Below, one piece after another: positions 34,272-43,010 of a stretch of 64,000 nucleotides of DNA. Both the position numbers and the translations under genes were made by a program. The stretch is from the NCBI RefSeq assembly GCF_016031615.1, contig NZ_JACYXC010000001.1, forward strand, positions 7,130,001-7,194,000, in the 5' to 3' direction. The notes under the pieces were generated by a model. It worked only from the letters and a program-made list of their open reading frames with translations, was not told where the DNA came from and searched no databases. How positions within the stretch are numbered: the first letter of the stretch is position 1; the number at the start of each line of letters is the position of its first letter. This DNA comes from Streptomyces pactum. GTDB lineage: Bacteria > Actinomycetota > Actinomycetes > Streptomycetales > Streptomycetaceae.

Positions 34272-34907
34272 ATGTCCACACCGCACAGGAACCGACGGAG
34301 CGATTACGCGGAGGCCACCCGGCTGGCCATTGTCGAGGCCGCGCGGCAGCTCTTCTCGCACAAGGGCTACTTCGCGACCACGGTCGAGGAGATCGCCGCC
34401 GAAGCCCGGGTCGCCCCGACGACCGTCTACGCCGTCGGAGGCGGCAAACAGGGTCTGCTGCGCACCCTGGTGGACATCTGGAGCCAGGCCCCCGTCGTCG
34501 CCGCGTCGATGGACGAGCTGGATTCCCTCACCGATCCGGACGCGCTGCTGCGGCAGCTGTCCGCCGTGACGAGGTCCATGCGGGAGAGCTTCGGCGACAT
34601 CATGCGCATCCTGATCGCGACGGCGCCCCACAACGAGGGCGCGGCCGAAGGGCTGGCGATCGGGACCCGGCGCTATCGGGACGCACTCGCCACCGTCGCC
34701 GCCCATCTGCGCACAATCGGCGGCACCCACCCGGAGATGACGGTGGACCAGGCAACCGACATCCTGTGGTTCTACTTCGGGTACAGCGGATACTTCACGC
34801 TGGTCGACCAGAACGGATGGTCCTACGACCAGGCCGAATCCTGGCTCGCCCACCAGGCCACCATGGCATTGCGAGCCCCCCGCCCGTGCGCGGAAAGCTC
34901 GGGCTGA
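34272..34907 (+). CDS. TetR family transcriptional regulator
   Basis: 211 residues from ATG 34272. TetR_N domain: RLAIVEAARQLFSHKGYFAT and helix-turn-helix TVEEIAAEARVAPTTVYAV; the usual F/Y-x-x-K after the HTH is GGGKQGLLRTLV. The C-terminal domain has the TetR_C pattern ILWFYFGYSGYFTLVDQNGW. It is divergent from the cyclodipeptide synthase and has a perfect 19-base palindrome in front, so local repression of itself and perhaps of the CDPS-P450 pair is likely. Confidence 0.9.
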   Translation: MSTPHRNRRSDYAEATRLAIVEAARQLFSHKGYFATTVEEIAAEARVAPTTVYAVGGGKQGLLRTLVDIWSQAPVVAASMDELDSLTDPDALLRQLSAVTRSMRESFGDIMRILIATAPHNEGAAEGLAIGTRRYRDALATVAAHLRTIGGTHPEMTVDQATDILWFYFGYSGYFTLVDQNGWSYDQAESWLAHQATMALRAPRPCAESSG

Positions 34908-35153
34908 CCGCCCTTCCCGCCTGCGCGGGGGCCTGCGGGACGGCCGGGGTGACGTGTCCGGCACATGGGCGCCCGGCCGCTCCAGGGGCAGGGCACCGAG
35001 AGCAGAGCAGCGTCGAGGGCGGCCTCCGGACTCCAGCGGCGAAGCGACGGGAGGGGACGTCCTGATCCTCGACGGGATCGTCCTGGGCGGAGCGGAACGT
35101 CAAGGCTTGAGCGTGTGGTGGGGGCGGTGGCCCCGGGCGGGGAGGTCGCGGGA

Positions 35154-35870
35154 TCAGCGGATACCCGGCCTGCCTGCTGACACCGCGTGCTCCGCGGGCT
35201 TGTCCCGGTCGCGCGCGGCCCACAAGGTCCGGACGTGCGCCAGATGGTGGCGCATGTGCTCCTCGGCTGCCGCGGCGTCACCGCTCAGCATCAGGTCGAG
35301 CAGCGCCGTGTGCTCCTGCGCGGAAGCCACCAGTGCCCCGGCTTCCGCCAAGGCGGTGAGGCCGTAGAGCCGGGAGCGCTTGCGCAGATCGGCCACCGTC
35401 TCGACGAGGCGGGCATTGCCGGCAAGGCCGAGCAGTTCGAGGTGGAAGCGACGGTCCGACTCCAGGTAGCCGATGAGGTCGCCGGCGCGTGCCGCGGCCA
35501 CGATCTCCTCGGCCACGGGACGCAGGTTCTCCAGCTCCTGCCGCGAGGCCGACCGGGTGACCTGGCCGATGATCGGAATCTCGATGAGGGAACGGATCTC
35601 GGTGAACTCGTCCAGGTCGCGCTCGGACAGTTCGGTGACGCGAAAGCCCTTGTTGCGCACGGCCTCGACCAGGCCTTCTCGTGCCAGATCCAGCATGGCC
35701 TCGCGTACGGGGGTCGCGGAGACGCCGTACTCGGCCGCGAGGGTGGGCGCGGAGTAGATCACCCCGGGCTTCAGGTCACCTGCGATCAGTGCCGCACGGA
35801 GGGCATTGGCCACCTGGTCACGCAGGTGCTTCTGGACCGAGATGAGTGTGCGGGGCTTCAGCTCGCTCAT
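35154..35870 (-). CDS. GntR (FadR/VanR-type) regulator of the hydroxyproline locus
   Basis: 238 residues from ATG 35870 with GGAGGG upstream. N-terminal winged helix: LRDQVANALRAALIAGDLKP, SAPTLAAEYGVSATPVREAM and LDLAREGLVEAVRNKGFRV. The C-terminal FCD domain shows EIRSLIEIPII, ESDRRFHLELLGLAGN (metal-ligand Asp/His) and EEHMRHHLAHV. An operator-like sequence in its own leader recurs before three hydroxyproline operons at 39821, 41338 and 44581, so this is most likely the pathway repressor, with an intermediate as inducer. Confidence 0.9.
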   Translation of the reverse strand: MSELKPRTLISVQKHLRDQVANALRAALIAGDLKPGVIYSAPTLAAEYGVSATPVREAMLDLAREGLVEAVRNKGFRVTELSERDLDEFTEIRSLIEIPIIGQVTRSASRQELENLRPVAEEIVAAARAGDLIGYLESDRRFHLELLGLAGNARLVETVADLRKRSRLYGLTALAEAGALVASAQEHTALLDLMLSGDAAAAEEHMRHHLAHVRTLWAARDRDKPAEHAVSAGRPGIR

Positions 35871-35898
35871 GGGTACCCTCCGAGGATGTCTCCTCCAC

Positions 35899-35916
35899 TA
35901 TACAATGTCACGTTGC
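35899..35916. promoter_or_regulatory. GntR operator, site 1 (own leader)
   Basis: TATACAATGTCACGTTGC, shared core AATGTCAC. It overlaps a TATAGT -10 box on the minus strand, so binding would shut off the regulator's own transcription. Confidence 0.65.
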
Positions 35917-36358
35917 GTACTCTCCGAACGGGAGCGCTGTGCACAGCGATCACTCTCCTGGCGCAGGCCGGCTTCTGCCCCGCGTAACCGCCGATCCCCG
36001 CGGCGGCTCCGCGACGGCGTGTGCGAGGCCGGGGCCCCGCACGCTCATCACGGCCGCCTCGGGTCCGCTCCCGTCCACCTGGACGGGGACGCCGCGGCTT
36101 GTACCACAGAGGCACCGGCCACGTTCGGTCCCGCCCGGGAGAGCCACGTAGACGGGAGCTGCCTCCACGACGGGGCTGCCGCCGGGGACCGCATGGAGAC
36201 GGCCGGCTCGGTGACCCGCGGGACGGCGGTGGTCGAGGAGGAGTCGCGGTTCGCGGACGCCTCGTGCACCGCCCGGCGGGCGTCCTGGCAGGAGGCGGAC
36301 GAAACGGCGCCGGATCGTCACCGCGCGGGCGGCCTCCGCACGCATCGTGCCGCCCCGC
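35917..36358. other. Intergenic, no gene seen
   Basis: Between the GntR operator and the collagenase terminator. Several open frames but none with coding-like third positions throughout or a recognisable family. Confidence 0.45.
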
Positions 36359-36401
36359 GTCCTCCGGCCCCGGGCGGCATCCCCGCCCGGGGCCGGAGGA
36401 C
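36359..36401. terminator. Strong hairpin after the collagenase gene
   Basis: A 19-base perfect stem (GTCCTCCGGCCCCGGGCGG with its complement) and a 5-base loop, 28 bases past the collagenase stop. No T-tract, as is common in streptomycetes. Confidence 0.8.
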
Positions 36402-36429
36402 CTCGGTTCGGTCGTGCGGTACGTGCCTG

Positions 36430-39027
36430 TCAGTAGCGGGTGCTGATGGTGACCCCGCTGAAGCCGTTCACCGCGTACAGGCTGATGTAGTTGGCGCCTG
36501 CCCGCGGGTTGTTGACGGTCAGGGTGTGGTCGTTGCCGGCGCCGGTGGCGCGCTGCGTGTAGCTGGTGGTGCTGGGCCAGCCGCTGCTGCTGTGGTACAG
36601 GTCCGCGTCACCCGTTCCACCGGAGGTGGTGATCTTCAGCTGGGTGGTGCCCGCCGGGACGTAGAGGTAGAGGTAGGCGTAGTTCCCGGTGGTGGCGGAC
36701 TGGTTGCTCCGATGGCAGTCCTTGCCGAGCTCCCTGCTGTCCGTGCCGGTGCATTCGGTGAGGGTGCCTCCGTCACCGCTGGTGACGGTGACCGTCCTCG
36801 TTGCGGTGGAGGCCGCGCCCTTGTCGTCGGTGACGACCAGTTTCACCGTGTACGTACCGGCGGTGCTGTACGTCTTGGTGGGGTTGGTGGCCGTGGAGGT
36901 GGTGCCGTCTCCGAAGGTCCAGGAGCGTGAGGCGATGGTGCCGTCGGGGTCCGAGGACTGGTCGGTGAAGCTGACCTTGAGGTCCTGCGCGGAGCTGGTG
37001 AAGGCGGCGGTGGGGGCCTGGTTGCCGGGCGGGTTGGAGCCTCCGCCGCAGTCGCCGGCCGCGCAGCCCGCCAGCCAGGTGTACCAGTCGTTGTCGTAGC
37101 GGGTGCCGATGGTACCGGTCAGGTAGGTGCGGGCGGCGCTCCAGTTACCGGTCCGGTAGTGGCCGAGCACCGTGTCCATGTCGGCGCGGTGGTTCTCGAT
37201 CATGTACCGCGTGGCGAGGTAGCCCCAGCGGTAGATGCGGGTGGTGTCATGGCTGTACGTGGTGTCGAACAGCGTGCTCAGGGCGTAGGTGCGGCGGCCG
37301 GCCTCGGTCATCGCGGCCGTGTAGGGGACGCCGCGGTAGGAGTAGGAGACGTACTCGGCGAAGCCCTCGATCCACCAGATCGTCGGCGTGGTGACGTTCG
37401 CGTTGAAGTCGCCGTGCATGTCGTAGCGGCCGTCGAGGTAGTGGGTGTACTCGTGGTTGAGGTTCCAGATCTGGAAGTCCGGGCGTAGCCACTCGGCCTC
37501 GTAGGCGATGAACCGGGGCTGGTTGCCGGCTGCCGCCGGGTCGCCCTCCAGGTACATGCCGCCGTTGTTGGTGTCGATCCCGTACATGGCGCCGGCGTAG
37601 GTCTGGTAGTCCGTGCTGGAATCGAACACCACGACCTCGATGCGGTCGTTGCCGTCGCCCGCGACGGGGCCGCTGTCCCGGACGATGTTGTGGAAGTAGG
37701 CGTCCTGGCTCCGCAGACTGTTGCAACTGGCGGACAGTTCGCCCGAGGTCATCTGCTGAGCCTTGATGGTGATGCTGGTACCGCAGTTGTAGGTCACCGG
37801 CAGTACGGCCTTCGCCAGCTGCGTCCGGAGGTCGCAGGTGCCGTAGGAGGAGCAGTTGGTTCTGTCGTAGTAGTCGGTCATCTCGGCCACGCCGACCCAG
37901 AGCGGGGCGGTGGTGCCCGTGATCGAGCTCGACTTCAGCAGGTCGGCCGCCAGCGGGCTGACCTTGCTCCGCAGGGACGGGTGCTGAAGGAACCTGCCGA
38001 GCTCACGTCCGGCGTTGGAGGTGAGGTAGGACTGGCCCGTGCCCAGCAACGGGATGTGACGGGAGGCGAAGTTGTACAAGGAGTCGATCAGGCCGGGGTC
38101 TGACTGGACGGCCGTCACGAAGGCGGGCACCTGGTGGCCGCGGAAGGTCACCGTGTAGACGTTGTTGGCCGCGTTGAGCATCCACCGGGACGAGTTCCAG
38201 GAGGAATCGTAGTCCGCCAGCAGTCGCTCGATGACGTGGATGTAGCGGGCGTTCTCCTCGGCGCTGTCGATGAGGGTGACGGCCTCGGCGAGAGTCTCAC
38301 CGTTGGCGTCGCTGACGTCACGTGAGCGTGGGCTGGCGAAGAAGGCGTCGAGCCCCGAGCGGATGGCGGTCTGCAGGCTGCTGCCGTAGGGGCCCACCGT
38401 ACCGGCGTTGTAGTAGTGGACGTAGTAGCCGGCGCGCAGGTAGAGCACGAGCTGCGGCATGCCGGTGCTGGAGTCGCCGGGATAGGAGGCCGACCCGTCA
38501 CGCAGGGCGTAGGCGACCGTGGTCATCTGCGCCTCGCGGAAGGCGTGGTAGGCATCGCTTCCCGTCAGGTTGAACAGGGTGTTGACGCAGTCGGTGGTGG
38601 ACGCCTTGATCTGCTGCACCAGCGCGCTGCCGGTGCGGGAGGTGAAGTCCGAGGCGTTGCACGCGGCCGCCGCGGTGGCCGCGCCCTTCCCGGCCGTGTT
38701 CGGTGTGGTCTCCTCCGACGTGGCGGGGACCGGCTGCTTCCCGTGTTCTCCGTAGGACTTCTTGAGCGCGTCCTTGCTCGCCGCGAGCGGTCGGAGCGCG
38801 GACGGCGTCAGGGGTGCTCCGGTGACGTGCTCGCTCTCCGTCGTGGCGGACTGAGCCGCAGGCGGAGGACCGGCGTGCCTGTCGTCCGCGGCAGCCGCCC
38901 GCGCGGCGGCCACCGGGGTTCCGGTCTGGGCGCCGGCCGGCTGGGACAGCAGGCCGGCGCCCATGACGACGGTCAGGGCCAGCGGCAGCGCCGCTCCCAG
39001 ACGTCGTCGAACGAGTGACTTTCTCAC
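36430..39027 (-). CDS. Secreted M9-type collagenase with PKD and PPC domains
   Basis: 865 residues from GTG 39027 (GGGAGG four bases upstream; ATG 39039 has none). Signal peptide VRKSLVRRRLGAALPLALTV to about residue 37, then a propeptide, the helical collagenase activator domain (100-430) and a zincin domain with HEYTHYLDGR at about 524 and the third ligand Glu in WWIEGFAEY at about 553. A PKD domain (AFTSSAQDLKVSFTDQSSDP, WTFGDGTTS) and a PPC domain (GTTQLKITTSGGTGDADLY) end the protein; both help bind collagen in clostridial and streptomycete enzymes. Followed by hydroxyproline-degradation genes, it would supply their substrate from collagen. Confidence 0.93.
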   Translation of the reverse strand: MRKSLVRRRLGAALPLALTVVMGAGLLSQPAGAQTGTPVAAARAAAADDRHAGPPPAAQSATTESEHVTGAPLTPSALRPLAASKDALKKSYGEHGKQPVPATSEETTPNTAGKGAATAAAACNASDFTSRTGSALVQQIKASTTDCVNTLFNLTGSDAYHAFREAQMTTVAYALRDGSASYPGDSSTGMPQLVLYLRAGYYVHYYNAGTVGPYGSSLQTAIRSGLDAFFASPRSRDVSDANGETLAEAVTLIDSAEENARYIHVIERLLADYDSSWNSSRWMLNAANNVYTVTFRGHQVPAFVTAVQSDPGLIDSLYNFASRHIPLLGTGQSYLTSNAGRELGRFLQHPSLRSKVSPLAADLLKSSSITGTTAPLWVGVAEMTDYYDRTNCSSYGTCDLRTQLAKAVLPVTYNCGTSITIKAQQMTSGELSASCNSLRSQDAYFHNIVRDSGPVAGDGNDRIEVVVFDSSTDYQTYAGAMYGIDTNNGGMYLEGDPAAAGNQPRFIAYEAEWLRPDFQIWNLNHEYTHYLDGRYDMHGDFNANVTTPTIWWIEGFAEYVSYSYRGVPYTAAMTEAGRRTYALSTLFDTTYSHDTTRIYRWGYLATRYMIENHRADMDTVLGHYRTGNWSAARTYLTGTIGTRYDNDWYTWLAGCAAGDCGGGSNPPGNQAPTAAFTSSAQDLKVSFTDQSSDPDGTIASRSWTFGDGTTSTATNPTKTYSTAGTYTVKLVVTDDKGAASTATRTVTVTSGDGGTLTECTGTDSRELGKDCHRSNQSATTGNYAYLYLYVPAGTTQLKITTSGGTGDADLYHSSSGWPSTTSYTQRATGAGNDHTLTVNNPRAGANYISLYAVNGFSGVTISTRY

Positions 39028-39169
39028 TACGCCTCCCATGAGGGTTCGGCCGCGCGATGCGGGCCTGTGGGGGATGGGGAGGTCGGGGGGGGAGTGCCGC
39101 ACCCGTCCGACGGACGGGTGACGACCGATGCCCGTGATTGGCATGGCCACGACCTATGACATGTACCAT

Positions 39170-39187
39170 TGCACAGGTGACATATCG
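39170..39187. promoter_or_regulatory. Weak GntR operator-like site upstream of the collagenase
   Basis: GCACAGGTGACATATCG resembles the GCAATGTGACATTTTATA core with one extra base, about 145 bases upstream of the collagenase start. Weaker than the four main sites. Confidence 0.35.
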
Positions 39188-39189
39188 TG

Positions 39190-39700
39190 GGGAAGGCATC
39201 GGGGCGAACTCAGGGTTGCCAACTGGTGGGCGAGCTCCCGCTGTCCTCCGCTGATCGCACCGAGGGACCGTCGTCGTACGGCGCTGCCGGGAATGGCCCG
39301 CAGCGGCTCGTCGTCCCGGCCGTCCAGCCGGGGGAGGGAGTCCGGCACCCCGCGGGGTGTACGGGTGGGACGGCGTGGCGAACCGCGGGTCCACCGGGGC
39401 TGCGACAGCTCGACGGCCGGGTTGGCGACGACGATGGAGGTGGCCGCCGGGAGCGTCACCCGAGATCACCGGCCGGTCGCCGCTGGACGGCGCGCCGTCA
39501 AAGAACCGGCCGATCCCGGGAGTTCGAAGATGGGCTCGGTGATCACCGCGCCGGCGAGCAGCCCGCCCCGGTCCATGCCGAAGATGGTCAGGATCGGGGT
39601 CATGTCGGCCCGAGTCCGTGCTTGACGACCGTGGTGCGGCGCGGCAGCCCCTCGGTGCGGGCGGTGCGGATGTCCGGCTCCACCATCGTCTCGTCATCGA
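39190..39700 (-). pseudogene. Decayed OppB/DppB-type permease with trailing ATPase tail
   Basis: Three minus frames in succession carry pieces of one permease: DIRTARTEGLPRRTTVVKHG, then TPILTIFGMDRGGLLAGAVI with EPIFELPG, then GIGRFFDG, then VTLPAATSIVVANPAVELS. In intact DppB these are contiguous. After it RDDEPLRAIPGS resembles the C-terminal linker of an OppD ATPase. At least three frameshifts and the loss of the first half make it non-functional. It was probably the peptide or hydroxyproline importer of this locus. Confidence 0.65.
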
Positions 39701-39820
39701 ACTGCGCCTCTGTCGCGCGTGCATCGCCGCGTGCATGGGGCACTCCATGAGCGGTGGGACGGCTGTGGCGGCCTCCCGGCGGCCGCGCCCGGGGACGGCT
39801 GGAATGTGACCGGTAACATA

Positions 39821-39838
39821 GTAATGTGAAATTGCACT
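39821..39838. promoter_or_regulatory. GntR operator, site 2 (aminopeptidase leader)
   Basis: GTAATGTGAAATTGCACT, core AATGTGAAATT, just downstream of a TAACAT -10-like box at 39814-39819 and about 50 bases before the aminopeptidase start. Confidence 0.6.
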
Positions 39839-39888
39839 GAGCGATGCTGGTCACTCCGTTACCCACCCGTGCCCGAAAGGGGCCCGCC

Positions 39889-41259
39889 ATGGACGAACCC
39901 GCCACCACCGGTCCGCGTACCGGCAGTCACGATCTGCCGGTCTCCGAGGAGCTCGCCGGCTTCATGTCCGGCCAGTGGGCCGCGAGTCCGCTGCCCGGCG
40001 ACATCCGGCTCCCGGTCGCGCGGCTCACCCCGGCCCGCCGCGCCCGGCTCTCCGCCCGCTTCCCCGGGGAGCGGCTGATCATCCCGGCCGGTGAGCTGAA
40101 GGTCCGCTCCAACGACTGCGATCACCGCTTCCGGCCGCACTCCGCCTACGCGTGGCTGACCGGCCTGACCGGAGAGGAGCAGGCCGGACATGTGCTCGTC
40201 CTGGAGCCGGACGGCCCGCACCGGCACGAGGCCGTCCTGTACGTGCGTCCGCGCTCGCCGCGCGTCGGCGAGGAGTTCTACCGGGACCGCCGGTACGGGG
40301 AGTTCTGGGTGGGCCGCCGTCCCGACCTCGCCGAGGCCGAGCGGATGGCCGGCATCCGGTGCGTGCACCTGGACGAGTACGGCCGACTGCCGTCCGGCCG
40401 CGTCGCCTCGCAGGACTCCGCACTCGCCACCGCCCTGAGCGAGCTGCGGCTGGTCAAGGACAGCTGGGAGGTCGACCAGCTGCAACAGGCCGTGGACCAC
40501 ACCGCCGCAGGCTTCGAGGACGTCGTACGGGCGCTGCCGCGCGCCCTCGCCCACCCCCGCGGCGAGCGCTGGATCGAGGGGGTCTTCGGGTTGCGCGCCC
40601 GTGCCGAGGGCAACGGCACCGGGTACGAGACGATCGCCGCATCGGGGGCGCACGCGTGCGTCCTCCACTGGATCCGCAACGACGGCCCCCTGGACGCCCG
40701 GGATCTGCTGCTGCTCGACGCGGGCGTCGAGACCGACACCCTCTACACGGCGGACATCACCCGCACCCTCCCGCTCTCCGGCCGCTTCACCTCCGTCCAG
40801 CGGCAGGTGTACGACCTCGTCCTCGCCGCGCAGGAGGCGGGCATCGCCGCACTGAAGCCGGGTGCCGCCTTCCGCGACTTCCACCAGGCGTGCATGAGGG
40901 TCATCGCCGAGGGGCTCGCGGAATGGGGCGTGCTCAAGAGCGCCGAGGGCGACCTGCACCGCCGGTACACGCTGTGCAGCAGCGGGCACATGCTGGGCCT
41001 GGACGTCCACGACTGTGCCCGGGCGCGCGCGGAGGCGTACCTGGACGGGGTGCTGGAGGAGGGTCAGGTGCTCACCGTGGAGCCCGGCCTGTACCTGCAG
41101 CCGGACGACGAGACGCTCCCGCCCGAACTGCGCGGCATCGGCGTGCGCATCGAGGACGACCTGGTCATCACCGCGGACGGGGCGCGACTGATGTCGGGCG
41201 CGCTGCCGCGGACGCCGGACGGCATCGAGGAGTGGATGGGCCGGCTGACCGACGGCTGA
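39889..41259 (+). CDS. Aminopeptidase P family (Xaa-Pro aminopeptidase, M24B)
   Basis: 456 residues from ATG 39889, which has AAAGGGG seven bases upstream; ATG 39844 has none. N-terminal AMP_N domain with DHRFRPHSAYAWLTGL; pita-bread metal site Asp in LLLLDAGVE, Asp in YTADITRTLP, His in CSSGHMLGLDVHD, Glu in LTVEPGLYL and Glu in GVRIEDDLVI. It removes N-terminal residues preceding proline or hydroxyproline, so it fits between the collagenase and the hydroxyproline pathway. Preceded by a GntR operator. Confidence 0.93.
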   Translation: MDEPATTGPRTGSHDLPVSEELAGFMSGQWAASPLPGDIRLPVARLTPARRARLSARFPGERLIIPAGELKVRSNDCDHRFRPHSAYAWLTGLTGEEQAGHVLVLEPDGPHRHEAVLYVRPRSPRVGEEFYRDRRYGEFWVGRRPDLAEAERMAGIRCVHLDEYGRLPSGRVASQDSALATALSELRLVKDSWEVDQLQQAVDHTAAGFEDVVRALPRALAHPRGERWIEGVFGLRARAEGNGTGYETIAASGAHACVLHWIRNDGPLDARDLLLLDAGVETDTLYTADITRTLPLSGRFTSVQRQVYDLVLAAQEAGIAALKPGAAFRDFHQACMRVIAEGLAEWGVLKSAEGDLHRRYTLCSSGHMLGLDVHDCARARAEAYLDGVLEEGQVLTVEPGLYLQPDDETLPPELRGIGVRIEDDLVITADGARLMSGALPRTPDGIEEWMGRLTDG

Positions 41260-41323
41260 GCCGGCGAGGGGGAGGCCTGGAGCGCACGGGACGCCGGGGC
41301 GGCGATCGTCCGGACGGACTCTC

Positions 41324-41361
41324 TTGGCACGGCATGTGCAATGTGAAATATTACTACGGTG
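41324..41361 (+). promoter_or_regulatory. Promoter giving a leaderless mRNA, overlapped by GntR operator site 3
   Basis: TTGGCA at 41324-41329, 16-base spacer, AAATAT at 41346-41351; the expected start falls on the GTG at 41359. The operator GCAATGTGAAATATTACT (41338-41355) covers the -10 box. There is no Shine-Dalgarno in front of this GTG, which agrees with leaderless translation. Confidence 0.5.
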
Positions 41362-42540
41362 CTCACGAGAAACTCCGCGGACGTCATCGTCGTCGGGGCC
41401 GGCGTGGTCGGCGCCGCATGCGCCTACTACGCGGCCCGGTCCGGCCTGAGCGTCACCGTGCTCGACCGCGGCCCCGTGGCGGGCGGCACCACCGGGGCCG
41501 GCGAGGGCAACCTGTTGGTCTCCGACAAGGAACCCGGCCCCGAACTCGACCTCGCGCTGCTGTCCACCCGGATGTGGTGCGAGCTGGCCGGGGAACTCCC
41601 GCCCGGGATCGAGTACGAACCCAAGGGCGGCCTCGTCATCGCCTCCGACGAGGCGAAACTGGCCGCCCTGCGGGTCTTCGCCGCCGCCCAGCACAAGGCC
41701 GGCGTCACCGCCGAAGAGATCGCCGGGGACCGCCTGCGTGACCTGGAGCCACACCTGGCCCCGGGCCTGGCGGGCGGCTTCCACTACCCGCAGGACGCCC
41801 AGGTCATGCCCGCGCTGGCCGCCGCCCACCTGCTGCGCGCCGCCGGCGACCGGGTACGGCTGCGGCTCGGCGAGGAGGTGACCGGCGTGCTCACCGAAGG
41901 CTCCGGCAAGATCCGGGGGGTGCGGACCGCCTCCGGACCGGTCCACGCACCCCACGTGGTCAATGCCGCCGGCACCTGGGGGGCCGAACTCGCCCGCCTC
42001 GCCGGTACCGAGCTGCCCGTCCTGCCCCGCCGGGGGTTCGTCCTCGTCACCGAGCCGCTGCCTCGGGTGGTGCGCCACAAGGTCTACGCGGCGGACTACG
42101 TCGCCGACGTGGCCAGCGGCTCCGCGGCGCTCCAGACCTCGGCGGTGGTCGAGGGCACCCCGGCCGGACCGGTCCTCATCGGCGCCAGCCGGGAGCGGGT
42201 CGGCTACGACCGCACGCTGTCGGTGGAGGTGCTGCGGCGCCTCGCCGTCCAGGCCACGGCGCTGTTCCCGGTGCTGGCCGGGGTGCGGGTCATGCGGACC
42301 TACCCCGGCTTCCGCCCCTACCTGCCGGACCATCTGCCCGCCATCGGCCCCGACCCGCGGGTCCCCGGACTGCTGCACGCCTGCGGCCACGAAGGGGCGG
42401 GGATCGGGCTGGCACCGGCGACGGGACTGATCGTGGCCCGGTCCCTGACCGGTGGCGACCAGCCGCTGGACATCACGCCGTTCCGCCCGGAGCGGTTCCA
42501 GGGCGCAGGTGGCGGGCTCTCCGGCCCGTCCGCCGCCTGA
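41359..42540 (+). CDS. D-hydroxyproline dehydrogenase, FAD subunit (DadA/OoxB-like)
   Basis: 393 residues; GTG 41359 is the only start that fits the N-terminal FAD motif VIVVGAGVVGAACAYYAARS. DAO-superfamily features: GGTTGAGEGNLL, VVNAAGTWGAELARLAG, MRTYPGFRPYLPDHLPAIGP and HACGHEGAGIGLAPATG. In three-component D-hydroxyproline dehydrogenases and octopine/nopaline oxidases such a subunit carries the catalytic FAD. The next two genes supply the [2Fe-2S] and second flavin subunits, and an epimerase that makes D-hydroxyproline is downstream. Confidence 0.88.
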   Translation: MLTRNSADVIVVGAGVVGAACAYYAARSGLSVTVLDRGPVAGGTTGAGEGNLLVSDKEPGPELDLALLSTRMWCELAGELPPGIEYEPKGGLVIASDEAKLAALRVFAAAQHKAGVTAEEIAGDRLRDLEPHLAPGLAGGFHYPQDAQVMPALAAAHLLRAAGDRVRLRLGEEVTGVLTEGSGKIRGVRTASGPVHAPHVVNAAGTWGAELARLAGTELPVLPRRGFVLVTEPLPRVVRHKVYAADYVADVASGSAALQTSAVVEGTPAGPVLIGASRERVGYDRTLSVEVLRRLAVQATALFPVLAGVRVMRTYPGFRPYLPDHLPAIGPDPRVPGLLHACGHEGAGIGLAPATGLIVARSLTGGDQPLDITPFRPERFQGAGGGLSGPSAA

Positions 42541-42695
42541 GCGGACCAGGGCCCGGGGTGGAGGCACCCACCCGGCGGGAGCCGCGCACCGAGCCCCGCC
42601 GGGAGGGGCTGACCGGGGGACGGAAACCGCCGGTGGCCCCCACCGCGCACGCATGGACACGAACCGCGCAACGCGTACACGAGAGGAGGCCCACC

Positions 42696-43010
42696 GTGGC
42701 CCGAACCCCCGCCGACCTCGTCGGGGCAGACCCCGATCCGCCGTTCGAGATCACCATGGACGGGCGCACCGTGACTGCGCTGCCCGGCCAGTCCGTCGCG
42801 GCCGCGCTCTGGGCCGCCGGCATCCTCGCCTGGCGCACCACCCGCAACGGCGGCCGCCCGCGGGGGGCGTTCTGCGGCATCGGGCAGTGTTACGACTGCC
42901 TCGCCACGATCAACGGCGAGCCCAACCGCCGGGCCTGCCTGGTTCCGGCCCGCCCGGGCGACGCCATCACCACCCAGGAAGGACACGGACGTGCCGGTCT
43001 CGGTGTCTGA
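42696..43010 (+). CDS. Small [2Fe-2S] subunit of the dehydrogenase
   Basis: 104 residues from GTG 42696 with GAGGAGG eight bases upstream. Ferredoxin-like Fer2_4 fold: ITMDGRTVTALPGQSVAAAL and the cluster Cys in FCGIGQCYDCLATING and ACLVPA. This is the HcnA/OoxA-N or gamma-subunit class that shuttles electrons between flavins. Its end overlaps the following gene by 20 bases. Confidence 0.88.
   Translation: MARTPADLVGADPDPPFEITMDGRTVTALPGQSVAAALWAAGILAWRTTRNGGRPRGAFCGIGQCYDCLATINGEPNRRACLVPARPGDAITTQEGHGRAGLGV

Noticed and set aside
39859..42660. 933-codon minus-strand open frame
   Set aside because: Mirror of the aminopeptidase and dehydrogenase genes; no start site or domain.
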